Origin: Daucus carota subsp. sativus
Lineage: Eukaryota; Streptophyta; Magnoliopsida; Apiales; Apiaceae
Direction: 5' to 3'
DNA length: 64,000 nucleotides
Assembly (NCBI RefSeq): GCF_001625215.2
Contig: NC_030385.2
Span: forward strand, 37,039,598-37,103,597
A program made the position numbers and the translations under genes. Positions 12,757-22,771 of the stretch are shown here, piece by piece (the first letter of the stretch is position 1; every line of letters starts with the position of its first letter). A model generated the notes under the pieces. That model did not search any database. It had not been told where the DNA came from and saw only the letters and a list, made by a program, of their open reading frames with translations.

Positions 12757-13626
12757 CTATCTTGTACGAGTAATTAACGTCCGGGTATTCACGGCGTCAA
12801 AGCCTACCGACCTACATTTCACCATTTGTTTGTCCGGACAAGAAACACTCGCTGGGATCAAATTAACAGTCCGACGGTACTGTCCGAACCACTTCATCTG
12901 CATAAACCGATTTTTTCGCCACGGGGGGAGGTGCAGTCCTCGACTCCTGATCGACTTTCTAGTTCCGTCACTGATTATTTTCAAAATCGTTTTTAGCTGA
13001 TCACATTTTCCAACAAAGACCTTAGGCAATGTCTGCACCATCAGCTCATACTCACGAGTCGGCCTCGCAATTTCGAATTCAACCGAAAAATTAAGATCGA
13101 TAAAGTACCGATCACTCCTCGGATCATTTGATTTCAACACATCGATAAACTCGTAGTTTCCACCAGTGAGTCCTCCGCAACTCTCCCATCTCGTCTTACA
13201 AATTCCCGCATTATAACCGCCGCTTCGTAGAAATGCCATAACATTTCTCCTCAAAAGCGATCCGTTCGAATTTACGAACCAAAAAATCTCGATTGCTTTC
13301 GAAACTTGACTCGCAAGTACATTCCTGAAATGATCACTGTTTTCGCTCCTACTAGCCTGTTTCAAATTCTCGACATCGGCATTGCTAATATGATGATCGA
13401 TGATATCTTCGGAATCAGAATCGTTTTCATTTTGCTGTGAGTCTTTTATGGTGACGTGGTCTTGTGCGTCGAGAAATCCGCAGAGGAGATTGGATAAGCA
13501 AGGGGAATCATCGATGTCCTCGTTGTGAGCGCTGTGCTCACTTCCGCTGCTGAAGCCGAAGATTCTGGCTTTGACTTTATCGTCGAGAGGATCAGTGACC
13601 TTCTTGGTTCTCGCAATGGTCGCCAT
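12757..13626 (-). CDS. DUF506 (PDDEXK-like) family protein
   Basis: A single uninterrupted frame of 289 aa. The first ATG (MATIARTKK) is at 13626; an upstream in-frame TTG is not used. The acidic N-terminal third contains FGFSSGSEHSAHNED and the family's DDSPCLSNLLCGFL motif. The conserved core follows: VNSNGSLLRRNVMAFLRSGG, AGICKTRWES, GNYEFIDVL, then RYFIDLNFSVEFEIARPT, YELMVQTLPKVFVGK and LPPWRKNRFMQMKW. These are diagnostic of plant DUF506, which is grouped with PDDEXK nucleases by fold only; no nuclease activity should be assumed. One Arabidopsis member (At3g25240, RXR1) represses root-hair growth. A TATA-like box 52 bp upstream and a G-box about 250 bp upstream fit a regulated promoter. 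Confidence 0.92.
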   Translation of the reverse strand: MATIARTKKVTDPLDDKVKARIFGFSSGSEHSAHNEDIDDSPCLSNLLCGFLDAQDHVTIKDSQQNENDSDSEDIIDHHISNADVENLKQASRSENSDHFRNVLASQVSKAIEIFWFVNSNGSLLRRNVMAFLRSGGYNAGICKTRWESCGGLTGGNYEFIDVLKSNDPRSDRYFIDLNFSVEFEIARPTREYELMVQTLPKVFVGKCDQLKTILKIISDGTRKSIRSRGLHLPPWRKNRFMQMKWFGQYRRTVNLIPASVSCPDKQMVKCRSVGFDAVNTRTLITRTR

Positions 13627-13677
13627 TGTCAAGTGTTGTTTTGTGTTTGTGAGTTGTTGAGTTTGAGTGATTGTGTG

Positions 13678-13686
13678 TTTAAATAG
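13678..13686 (-). promoter_or_regulatory. TATA box of the DUF506 gene
   Basis: Read on the minus strand the sequence is CTATTTAAA, 52 bp upstream of the ATG at 13626. Sequence match and spacing fit a plant core promoter with a short leader. Confidence 0.55.
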
Positions 13687-13872
13687 CAGCAGAGGACATT
13701 GATAGTTAGGGTTGAGTAGTTGGAGGAAAGTTGATAGGAAGAATATTCGGATTGAACCATTATATGGAGCATTATTATTATTTGGACGACGGTAATTGGG
13801 TTTTTACGCGTGTGGGACAAGGCATATCCGACGGATTATGCTGTCCGGGGTGACGTGGACACAGCTGAATGC

Positions 13873-13878
13873 CACGTG
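13873..13878. promoter_or_regulatory. G-box (CACGTG) upstream of the DUF506 gene
   Basis: GCCACGTGTCGG holds a perfect CACGTG core with an ABRE-like flank (CACGTGTC), about 250 bp upstream of the start codon. bZIP and bHLH factors bind this motif. Function is inferred from sequence and position only. Confidence 0.45.
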
Positions 13879-13975
13879 TCGGGTTGTTAGAGATTGATAT
13901 TAAGTTTTGTGACTAGTCACCACTCAGCATCAACGTTTTACCGGAAACAGGCATGAATATATAAATAAATTGGAA

Positions 13976-14497
13976 GGTTAATTATCAAGTTGATCACTAA
14001 GTGGGTTTAATGTATCAAATTGGTCACTTAATTCAAAACGGTATTAAGATAGTCACTGAAGTGGTCATAAATATCAAACAGGTACCTTGAAATATAAGTT
14101 CAAGCAGTAAAAATATTATTTATAAAATTTTACACATTATTTTTAAATGTTACCACAACCAACTATAAGGTTATGACTTCTAGTATTTAAAATAATATAT
14201 TTATATTTTATCAAGTTTATTTATTATTTATTATTTATTATATTGTTATTTTCTTTGTTTTAATTAATAATAAATAATAAATAAACTCGATAAAATCTAA
14301 ATATATTATCATAAATATTAGAAGTCATAACCTTTTACTTGGTTTTGGTAACATTCGAAAATAATGTGTAAAACTTTATAAATAATTTTTTTACTGCTTG
14401 AATTTATATTTTAAGGTACCTGTTTGATATTTATGGCCACTTCAGTGACCATCTTGATACCATTTTGAGTTCAGTAATCAATTTGATACATTAACCT
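13976..14497. mobile_element. Long-TIR palindromic element (MULE-like MITE)
   Basis: About 520 bp that fold on themselves almost end to end. The left arm (TCACTGAAGTGG, ATCAAACAGGTACCTT, ACATTATTTT) is repeated inverted in the right arm (AAGGTACCTGTTTGAT, CCACTTCAGTGA). The left tip has an extra copy of the terminal GGTTAAT..ATCAA unit. Flanks AAATTGGAA (13967-13975) and AAATCGGAA (14498-14506 within one base) look like a 9-bp target duplication with one change. Non-coding. Confidence 0.72.
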
Positions 14498-14515
14498 AAA
14501 TCGGAAATGGAAATA

Positions 14516-14719
14516 CCTGCCCCCGTCCTCATGGTTGTTCAGGTTCCTATAAAATATAGTTTTATAATTTTTTTTTAATTTTTTTTAAAATAAAAGTTTA
14601 GCCATCAAATTATTATTCAGAGGAAAAAATTAACAAAATTATATTATAAAACTATACTTTAAATGAGTGTGGAAAAATGTGCCATAAAATAACGCAAAGA
14701 AATGAGGGGACATAGAGAG
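14516..14719. mobile_element. Decayed Stowaway-like MITE
   Basis: It is flanked by TA on each side. The outer ends are only loosely inverse (CCTGCCCCCGTCCTCAT and ATGAGGGGACATAGAGAG). The inner TATAAAATATAGTTTTATAA and its inverse resemble the interior of the 456-705 element, suggesting the same family. Confidence 0.5.
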
Positions 14720-15156
14720 TATTGATCTAAGATTAATCAGGAATTTATAAAAAAAAAAATCTGGGTAATTAATTTTTTAGTCAAATCAGATTATAATTAA
14801 TAAATTAGTAAAAAAAATTTAAAGAATTAATGAGAATTTTTAGAATGAGGAAATGTAACTGGGTAAAATTTTGGTGTGGAGTGCTAGGATTTTTTCATTC
14901 AAAAAATATCTAATAAAGTGTTATGCCCAATACAAATACTGTGTGCTCGGAAACTAAAGAATATAGGACGGGCTTGCTTTAATAAATGACAAGCATGGGA
15001 GAGAGATATCTGGACTGGAAGGGAGAGCAGAGCTAGCCTAGGTGGAATGGCTCTTGGCGAGCGCAAAAGGTAATGAGCATGATGAGAGAGAGCGAGAAAA
15101 GCAGGCATTAATCGTGCAATTTGTACTAGAGCGACAAAGAATTCAAGGAGAAAGAC

Positions 15157-15157
<1 letters not shown>
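14720..15157. other. Intergenic, no gene seen
   Basis: AT-rich then purine-rich DNA. No coding stretch or RNA gene recognised. Confidence 0.4.

Positions 15158-15187
<30 letters not shown>
15158..15187. repeat. Poly-C run (30 C)
   Basis: An unbroken run of C preceded by AAAGACA and followed by TTGCTGC. Homopolymers this long are rare in plant DNA, and the exact length may be affected by sequencing. Confidence 0.85.
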
Positions 15188-15372
15188 TTGCTGCTTTATT
15201 AAGACAGAAACAGACGTATGGTACATGCATGTGAGACTACTCATGACTTGCATGCCATCATACTTCACGCATAATCAAATCGCAAGTCGTATCTTGTTGA
15301 CTGCTTCCATTTGCAACTTCTAAATTCATTTCATCGATTATCTTGTTACTTTCCGTTCCGATCATTTGACTT

Positions 15373-15414
15373 TTTTTTTTTTTTTTTACGATGCAGGCTT
15401 ATATGCCTTACAAA
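15373..15414 (-). mobile_element. 5'-truncated SINE copy with 17-bp target duplication
   Basis: TTCCGATCATTTGACTT at 15356-15372 is repeated exactly at 15415-15431. Between the copies is only a poly-T tract followed by ACGATGCAGGCTTATATGCC and TTACAAA. Read on the minus strand this is a short tail ending in poly-A. The CTTATATGCCTTACAAA part matches the 3' tail of the SINE at 19260-19398 (CTTATAGCCTTACAAA), so it is a truncated member of that family. Confidence 0.72.
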
Positions 15415-15431
15415 TTCCGATCATTTGACTT

Positions 15432-15726
15432 AATTTCAAAGAAATGACTTATGGGCAGGAACGTATTTACACTGGGGCAGTGAGGGTACTTGCCCCCAGT
15501 AGATTTTCTAATATAATGAGATTGTATTATAGGTTTATTCCAAGTGATAACCTTACCCTCATGGTCAGAGCAGCTGTTTATTTTGAAGATGGCCACAATT
15601 CGATTACGAATCAGAAGCATCAACCATTGCTCCTGCCTTCCTCGCTTTAATCTCTTTTTACAAACAAAACAAATTTCCCTGCTTTAATCTTTGCTCCCAT
15701 GAATTTAAATTCCTGGATACGACCAT
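15432..15726. other. Intergenic, no gene seen
   Basis: Open frames on both strands overlap here but none resembles a known family. Confidence 0.35.
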
Positions 15727-15975
15727 GCTTATGGGTGTTTGACTCGAGCTTAAAAGCTCAACTTCTCAACTATAAGTTAGAAGCAGTTTATTTGTACCGT
15801 TTGCATAAAAAAGTTAAGAGCATTTATAAAAACTGAGAATACTATCTTTATTTGAGAATTTCTACTTATTTTTCAAACAGTTTAATCACTTATATATCTT
15901 AACTTTCCTCTCATTCTACTTCAATTTTTTATTTTAAGCAAGAAGTCAATTCTTTAAAACTCACCCAAACGGCCC
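15727..15975. mobile_element. Dispersed MITE family, copy 2 of 3
   Basis: Begins GGGTGTTTGACTCGAGCTT and ends CACCCAAACGGCCCC. Internal landmarks (GTTAGAAGCAGTTTATTTGT, GAATTTCTACTTATTTTTCA, AAACAGTTTAATCACTT) are shared with 8516-8770 and 19968-20196. Boundaries are approximate. Confidence 0.6.
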
Positions 15976-16249
15976 CCTATTGTCTAAAATAAAAATATCT
16001 AAATTATAAATAACTTGACTTATAAGTTATTAAAATGTTTGGATAATTTTACTTGTGTTTGGTAATTTAAATTTATATATAAAAAATCAAAATTTTAAAT
16101 TTAAAATCCTTTATTAATAAATAAACTAGTGAATAAAGCCGCGCTTCGCGGCGGCGTTATGGATTTTTTATAAATTTTAATACGAAACACTATTACAATT
16201 GCATAAAAATTATTTTTAGTCATCTTCCCATTAAAATATACACTAATAA

Positions 16250-16720
16250 AAAAATATTACAATTAATATAAAAATTTGTTTAAGTGGCCTCCTGTCAAAC
16301 ACATCAATACTAATAAAAAAAATTATTAAAACCGCTCTTCCATCAAAGACAATATTATCAATAATTATGATAAAATTAAATATAATAATATAGATAAAAA
16401 TTAGTTTGAGTCGCTGTCTTGTCAAACACAATACAAATAACAAAACATTATAATATAGATAAAAATTAGTTTGAGTCGCCTTAGCATCAACACACAACCC
16501 TAATAAAAAATTATTATAATTATGATAAAGTGAAAGATTATAATTGGATGAAAATCATTTTAAGCCGATGTCCCGTTTTAATAAAAAAAAATATTTTAAC
16601 TTAAATTGTTTTAGCCGTTTTCCCGTCAAACATAATGCTAATAGAAAATTTATTATTGTTTAGATAAAAATTAATTTGGGCCGCCTCCCCTCAAGCATAA
16701 TACTAATCAAGAATCATTTA
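16250..16720. repeat. Diverged tandem array inside the Helitron
   Basis: Units of roughly 60-70 bp recur: an AAAATTAGTTTGAGTCGCC-like core, then TGTCAAACACA, then AATA(A)nATTAT. The clearest copies start near 16273, 16395, 16459, 16548 and 16662. They share the core but are otherwise well diverged. Confidence 0.6.
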
Positions 16721-17339
16721 CATTATGATAAGATTATAATTATAAATGGAAAAATATATTCAATTTCATAGATTAAAGCTATCATATTTTTCTTAACTAC
16801 TTAGAATTTTATATATTTTAGCTATTATATTTTTTTAAGACTCCTATTTTTTTTTTGTGAAGATATTTAAAACTCTTATTTCTTAACTGTTTAGAATTAT
16901 CTCTTTTTTCTTTTAAGATTCCTATTTCTTAACTACTTAGATTCTTAGAATTATAATGATTATTATTTTTTAGTTATGTTACCAATTTTTTCTCAAGAAA
17001 ATAGAAAAATTAAACGAAGTGTTTGCAGAGGCGTCATAGATAGCTCCACTGCAATCAACATAGAGAAGATAATGAGTAGAAAATTTACGCGTGTTGTGTA
17101 ATGTTGAGCAATCTGTAGCAGACAATCATATCTCCGGTGCCCAAGTCAGAGCAAGTTATAGCCATCCAGAGATTAGAATTTATAGCCATCCAGAGATTAG
17201 AAGCAGAGTAGGAATAGGTGCTGAAAGAAACTTATGCCTCCTGATCAGTTCACGCTGCCAGCCCCGTAAAAAATTAAATTTTTATACACGTTTAATACAA
17301 ATTTATGCGATCAATTTGGAACAATTAATAAAATAAAAC

Positions 17340-17970
17340 TGTAACTTTTGTTTTTAAATTTAATAAAATAAAACTATAAATTTTATAATTTTTGAATATA
17401 AGAACTGTAATTCTTTAATAATATGTATATTAATATATTAAAAAATAAGAATTGTAACCTTTAATAAAATAAAACTATAAAATTTATAATTTTTGAAAAT
17501 AAGAATTGTACTTCTTTAATAATTTTTATATTAATGTATAAAAAAATAAGAATTATATCACCTTTATGATTCCTAAATAAAAAAATAAAAATAAGAAAAG
17601 AATTGTATTATCTTTAATAAAATAAAACTATAAAATTTATGATTTTTGAAAATAGGAATTGTACTTCTTTAATAATTTGTATATTAATGTATAAAAAAAT
17701 AAGAATTATATTACCTTTATGATTCCTAAATAAAAAAATTAAGAACCCTTCTTCTAGATTGTAGAGTGACATTTAGAATTTAATATCAATAAAAAAAGAA
17801 TTGTATGACTTTTAGAATTCTTAGTATTAATGTATAAAAAAAAAGAATTATATTACCTTTATGATTCCTAAATAAAAAATTTAAGAACCCTTCTTCTAGA
17901 TTGTAGAGTGACATTTAGAATTTAATATCAATAAGAAAAGAATTGTATGACTTTTAGAATTCTTAGAACC
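17340..17970. repeat. Second tandem-repeat field inside the Helitron
   Basis: Repeated words include AATAAAACTATAAAATTTAT, ATTGTACTTCTTTAATAATT and ATTACCTTTATGATTCCTAA. A roughly 80-bp block beginning AAGAACCCTTCTTCTAGATT near 17741 is repeated almost exactly near 17883. Upstream, TATAGCCATCCAGAGATTAG is directly duplicated at 17157 and 17181. Confidence 0.7.
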
Positions 17971-18131
17971 TGATTTTTTGAATTATAACTATATTTTTTC
18001 TCCGAAATTTAAGAAAAATCAGAAGACTGAATCGAGTAATTCTAGAAACGCCCGCATCCTCCTTTATATATATATATATTGATTGATTTATTACACATTA
18101 AAATTTTAAATAATATTCATGAAAAAAAATA

Positions 18132-18932
18132 GAGTAAATGACAAAGTGGTGGCTGTGGTTTCTCAAATTTTACAAAATGTTGGCTAGAGTTTAAAAACTA
18201 CAGATTGGTGGCTGAACTTTACCTCCGTCTTTTAATAAGGTGGCCGCCGTTAAGTTCCGTTAAATCTGGTCGTTAAATAAAAAAAAAAAAAGAAGAAGGG
18301 TAAAAACGTTATTTTGACTACCCATCAATCTCCTTTTGCCTCCCTATCGTCTCATCCCTCTGTTCTATGCTCAGGACCACCACGACGAGGCTCAGCATTA
18401 TAGGATATGGTGGGGAGCGAAGCTTCGCCGGAAAACAGCGAGCTTGACTAGTAGGTGGCTGCGATTGTTTGTGGTTGAAGGAAGTCGGATGATGCTTGAA
18501 CGGAGGGTGAGTGAAGGTCTGGCAGTGCTTGATTAGGTGTGCGTAACGAGATGGGAAATGGTTCGGTGTTGTACAGTCGGCGAGGGATATGGGAGGGAGT
18601 TGTAATGGGAGAATCAATGGCTGGTGGTGAGTTCGAATTGCAAAGATGAATTGTACAGGATGATGTTGAGCAGTTGAAGTTAATGGTTTGTAGGTGAGAT
18701 TGTAGGCTAGAGGTTTGAATTGGAGTGCAGAGTCGTGGTAAGGACACCTGAGGTGCTGCTGTTGTCGAGATTCATGTGGTGGGAGGTTAAATCCACGGTG
18801 GGTTTGTATAGGTGGTGGGTGGCAGATTGGTTACGGGAGTTACATCCGTTTTTACCCCTTTTGTATTTTTTGAACTCCAGCCAACATTTTGTAAAATTTG
18901 GGAAACTACAGCCACCACTTTGTTATTTACTC
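18132..18932. mobile_element. MULE-like element with 9-bp target duplication
   Basis: 801 bp. The left end GAGTAAATGACAAAGTGGTG and the right end (inverse of GAGTAAATAACAAAGTGGTG) stay alike for about 65 bp. The flanks are identical 9-mers AAAAAAATA (18123-18131 and 18933-18941), as expected for Mutator-like elements. The interior has a GC-richer stretch (about 18320-18850) with open frames on both strands but no domain I recognise, so captured host DNA is possible. The tip resembles the 25393-26137 element. Confidence 0.82.
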
Positions 18933-18941
18933 AAAAAAATA

Positions 18942-19245
18942 TATTAAAATCACTATTGAATACACCCCTAAAATTAGGATTCATTAATCATGACCAACAT
19001 GCTTTTAATTATTGCAAATCCAAAGTCTAGAATTAACCGTTGCCTACTTGTCCGAAACATCAACATTTAACAACCTTGTAACAGCCTTGCCATATTTCTT
19101 AGTAGTAAATTGATTTTCACTTCTTCAAACGGAGATTTTGCTTTCTTCACCTTGAAAATTCTGACTGCCACCGAATTTTGCCATTTTAAATAAGTTGTCA
19201 CCAACCAAAGATAATAATAATTTGTTTCCAAATTATAATTTTCTG
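18942..19245. other. Intergenic, no gene seen
   Basis: No coding stretch, RNA gene or complete repeat recognised. Confidence 0.35.
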
Positions 19246-19259
19246 AAATCAAGGGGATT

Positions 19260-19398
19260 TTTTTTTGGACAAACATGACTTATAGCCTTACAAATGAGTA
19301 TCTATTCTACGAAACTCTCGGGTGAGCCAGGGTCGAACCTAGGACCTGGGACACGACAGAGGATAAACTCTCACCACTGAGCTATCCAACCATGCTCA
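19260..19398 (-). mobile_element. tRNA-derived SINE
   Basis: On the minus strand the copy begins with a tRNA-like region carrying box A (GGATAGCTCAGTGGTGAGAG) and box B (GGTTCGACCC). It continues through TTTGTAAGGCTATAAGTC and ends in poly-A. Exact 14-bp target duplications AAATCAAGGGGATT (19246-19259 and 19399-19412) flank it. Together these show LINE-machinery retroposition. It is not a functional tRNA gene: the anticodon arm is not preserved and the tail is a SINE tail. Confidence 0.85.
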
Positions 19399-19412
19399 AA
19401 ATCAAGGGGATT

Positions 19413-19967
19413 CTTATTTCTAAGCAAACAAACGTTTTACATTAAAATAGTCATTTGCTTAAACTGGTACCTTTAAGAGCATCTCCGGCAGAGTCTTAAC
19501 ATGTTCCCTAAATATATAGTCCTCCATGGGACCATGTCCATTTGGTGTATTAGTAGTGAACCCTGCCTAAAATTGTTTTTTCGAGGAGATAATTTTAATA
19601 AATAAGTTCCATAAGATTCTCAAGAACAATAATTTTGTTATAAAATCAAATGAAGTCCAAGCTGTAGAATGAGTTGGCTTAGACTGAAGCTCGACAAAAC
19701 CAGCTTATCAATAGTGTTCTTGTCACAGCTGCTTCAGGCAGCGCCAGAGCCAGCCACTAATCTGTTCAGGAAACGCCCATGCGGAATCACTAGCTCTCCT
19801 AAAACCCCAGAGTGTTAGGAGAAATTCTTGACAGTTGAGAGTTTTATACTATATCATTAAAACTTTTAACACTCAGTTCATGCCCTCAGTATTGCCCCTA
19901 TAAGTGTCCTCAAGAGCAGAGGAAAACTCATTTTTCTTTTTGGTCTGATCATGAAGGAGAAATTTAG
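19413..19967. other. Intergenic, no gene seen
   Basis: A single MITE-like end (AGAGCATCTCCGGCAGAGTC, near 19475) is present with no clear partner. Nothing coding recognised. Confidence 0.35.
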
Positions 19968-20196
19968 TGCCTGTTTGGCAACGGAGGAAAAACACTTCTT
20001 TTCTGAACAAGTTGGTTTCTGTCTTTCTTGACTCGTTTATGTGAAAAAGCAGAAGCACTTTTCACGAATTACAAATACTAGCTTTTCTCTCGGAACTTCT
20101 ACTTCTTTTCCAAACACTTTAATCACTTAAGTATTCATTTGCTTCTAACTTCTATTTCACTTTTTTACTTTGATCAAGAAGCACTTATTTTCACTA
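19968..20196. mobile_element. Dispersed MITE family, copy 3 of 3
   Basis: GTGCCTGTTTGGCAACGGAG starts the similarity. AAAAGCAGAAGCACTTTTCA, GAACTTCTACTTCTTTTCCA and AAACACTTTAATCACTTAAG follow as in the copies at 8516 and 15727. It lies about 0.5 kb upstream of the quinone oxidoreductase start codon. Confidence 0.6.
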
Positions 20197-20680
20197 AAGC
20201 TCCAACTTAAAATAATAGGTCTGTTGAAACAAGAAATTCCTGTACATATACTTTTACACTTAAAAAGGTAAAAATGTGCTTCTCTGATAAAGAAAAAGAT
20301 TTGGCTGTTAAAATAATGAATATGGCAAAAAAATTGCACTTAATAAATTGCGAAATATTGTCAAAAAAAAATAAAAAAAATTGCGAAATATGTTGTGAAA
20401 AATCAGAGTGATGTTATGTGAATCCTAAAGTTAAGGGGTTGGGTAATGAGTAAAGGAAAGTGTCAAAGTGTAGATTTAGAAGAAAGAGTGTATGTTTGTA
20501 GCGAGAGTTGCGAGAGAGATACAAGAGCAACACCACAGATATTCCCGCACAAAACGGGTTTTTATTATATATTTCAACTTCAAAACTGAACTTGTCTATG
20601 TACCACTCTCTGTTCTCTTCAATTCACCTACATTTTGTTTTATCATTGATTGTTGTTCATAATCATCGTATCGAACTATC

Positions 20681-22771
20681 ATGGCTGATGATGAGGTGAA
20701 AAAAGAACATATAAACGCTATTGTGAATGAAATTAAGAAGGATGAGCATGTAAAGGTAGAAACTGCAGCTGCAGTGGCCGAAGAGGCTAAAGATCAGGAA
20801 AAGAAAGAAGAGAAGAAGGCGGAAGAGAAGGAAGTGAAGGAGAAGGAAGAAGAGAAGAAGGCGGAGGAAGAGAAGAAGAATGAAGCTACTAAGGAACCAA
20901 AAAAGGAACAGAAGAAGATGAAAGCAATTCAATACAGTTCATACGGTGGAGGTGCAAGTGCATTGAAGGTAATCAATCATCCGCGTATTTATAATTTTGT
21001 AGCAATGATAGAAATTGTGTTTTCAAGATTCAAAGACTCAAATAACTTGAATTTGATTTTATTACAATTTTCTAAGACGTCAGTCTCTACTAAGTACTAC
21101 TAAGGTTCGCGTATATGTCACCACACTGAATATGATTGGTTTATTTACTAACATGATGATTACTGACATGCCTTTCCAGCATGTTGAGATTCCAGTCCCT
21201 ATTCCAAAGAAGGACGAGGTTTTGATAAAAACACTTGCAGTATCAATCAATCCAGTTGATTTGAAAGTGCAAAGCGGTTTGTTTAGGCCACTTTACCCAA
21301 AGGCATTTCCCTGTGTACCTTGTAAGTATGACGCTTCTGTACTCTCTACTCATTTTCTTGTAAAAAAATTTAAAATCAATATATAGATGGCATGTTGAAC
21401 TTTAAATTGGTGTAAATTCAGTCAATTTTAGTTGATGCAAGTGATTGTCAAGGGTAAGTGATCACTAAATATTAATTCACTGTCCAACATTCTTGACTAT
21501 GTCATGACAATGACCTGGAGATTGCTTACTGTACCGGTGAATTTTCATTTGATCACGTTCATGACGTGCTTCTGTAGCTGTAAATGACCCGACTTGTGTG
21601 ATGTAACCATTTAATTTGAACTGTTTGCATGAAAGTGTTTTTCCATAAGCATCAAAGGTTGGGATTCAAGTATTTACTCTCTTTTTTTTTTTTCAACAGC
21701 AAGTGATATAGCAGGAGAGGTTGTTGAAGTTGGATTTGAGGTGAAAAACTTTAAAGCTGGCGACAAAGTAGTGGCAATGCTTAACGCCTTTGTAAGATTT
21801 AGTCGAGTATTTTGTTTTGTTAATATGTATCTCATTTCACTTAATCTGTGACTCAAGGCTTGATAATTCACTTGATCTTCCGAGAACCTAGCTCTTTAGC
21901 TTGATTATTATTCGTGACTTCTATAGAATTACTACCAAGCATCTGCGCTCCTGATATTATAGGTTATAACGGACTGCAGAATTGTTGTACATTACATAAA
22001 TATTTGTCAAAAAAACCTTTAGGCTGTCCCTTTTTTCTATTTGATGCTTATTATTAGCATTTATGAACTACGTGACAGGTTGGAGGTGGACTAGCTGAAT
22101 ATGTTGTCGCTAAGGAAAGCATGACAGTTCAGAGGCCGCCTGAAATGACACCAGCTGAAGCCGCTGGCTTACCTGTTGCAGGACTTGCAGCTTACCAGGC
22201 ACTGACTGTACATGCTGGAATCAAGCTCGATGGAAGTGCTTCAGAGACAAATATTCTTGTCACAGCTGCTTCAGGAGGTGTTGGTCTCTTTGCAGTTCAG
22301 TTAGCAAAACTAGGAAACATACACGTGACAGCTACTTGTGGTGCTCGGAACATAGAATTGGTCAAGAGTCTAGGCGCAGATGAGGTTCTTGATTATAAAA
22401 CACCAGAAGGGGCAGCTTTAAAGAGCCCATCAGGCAAGAAATACAATGCCATAATCCAGTGTGCTCCACCAATTCCCTGGTCGACTTTTGCATCCAATTT
22501 GACTTCTCACGGGAAGGTAATTGAATTGACTCCTGGACCCAAGGCATATTGGGCTTATGCTGTGAAGAAAGTTACCTTCTCTAAGAAACAGCTGGTGCCA
22601 ATGTTTGTCGCTCCCAAACTTGATCATTTTGCTTTTCTTGTTAAGACGATGAAGGAAGGGAAGCTTAAGACAGTGATTGACTCAAGATTTCCCTTTAGCA
22701 AAACAGAAGAAGCCTGGGCTAAGAGTGCTGAAGGTCATGCCACTGGAAAAATAATCGTTGAATTTGAATAA
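20681..22771 (+). CDS. Quinone oxidoreductase (ceQORH type) with charged N-terminal extension
   Basis: Four exons: 20681-20968, 21180-21321, 21700-21791 and 22079-22771, all GT/AG, giving 404 aa. Residues 80-404 form a zinc-free medium-chain dehydrogenase/reductase: start MKAIQYSSYGGGASALK, catalytic-domain segment VSINPVDLKVQSG, then SSDIAGEVVEVG. The NADPH-binding Rossmann turn is VTAASGGVGLFAVQLAKLG (about 235-253). It most resembles Arabidopsis At4g13010 (ceQORH), an inner-envelope chloroplast enzyme without a cleaved transit peptide that reduces reactive oxylipin carbonyls. Residues 1-79 are unusual: almost only K, E and A, with no relation to a transit peptide. The ancestral start is probably M80, and exon 1 encodes both the extension and the old N-terminus. 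Substrate is inferred. Confidence 0.92.

Larger units (their letters stand above)
16126..18082 (-). mobile_element. Non-autonomous Helitron
   Basis: On the minus strand the element starts TCAATATATATA..AAAGGAGGATGCGGG at about 18082 (or 18086). It ends with the hairpin GCCGCG-AAG-CGCGGC (16138-16152), then TTTATTCA and CTAG (16126-16129), followed by host T. A start in A|TC, a short GC-rich hairpin about 8 nt before a CTRR terminus, and insertion between A and T are the Helitron signature. No Rep/helicase frame is visible in its about 1.96 kb. The interior is AT-rich with two tandem-repeat fields. Confidence 0.75.

Noticed and set aside
18318-18747. Minus-strand frames of 99 codons each inside the MULE-like element
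   Set aside because: Pro/Ser/His-rich with overlapping alternatives in another frame, and no recognisable domain; kept only as possible captured DNA.
19310-19395. Possible tRNA gene on the minus strand (box A and box B present)
   Set aside because: No proper anticodon arm or acceptor stem; 14-bp target duplications and a poly-A tail show it is a SINE.
20681-20917. Charged extension of the quinone oxidoreductase as a chloroplast transit peptide
   Set aside because: Transit peptides are Ser/Thr-rich and poor in acidic residues; this stretch is dominated by Lys and Glu.
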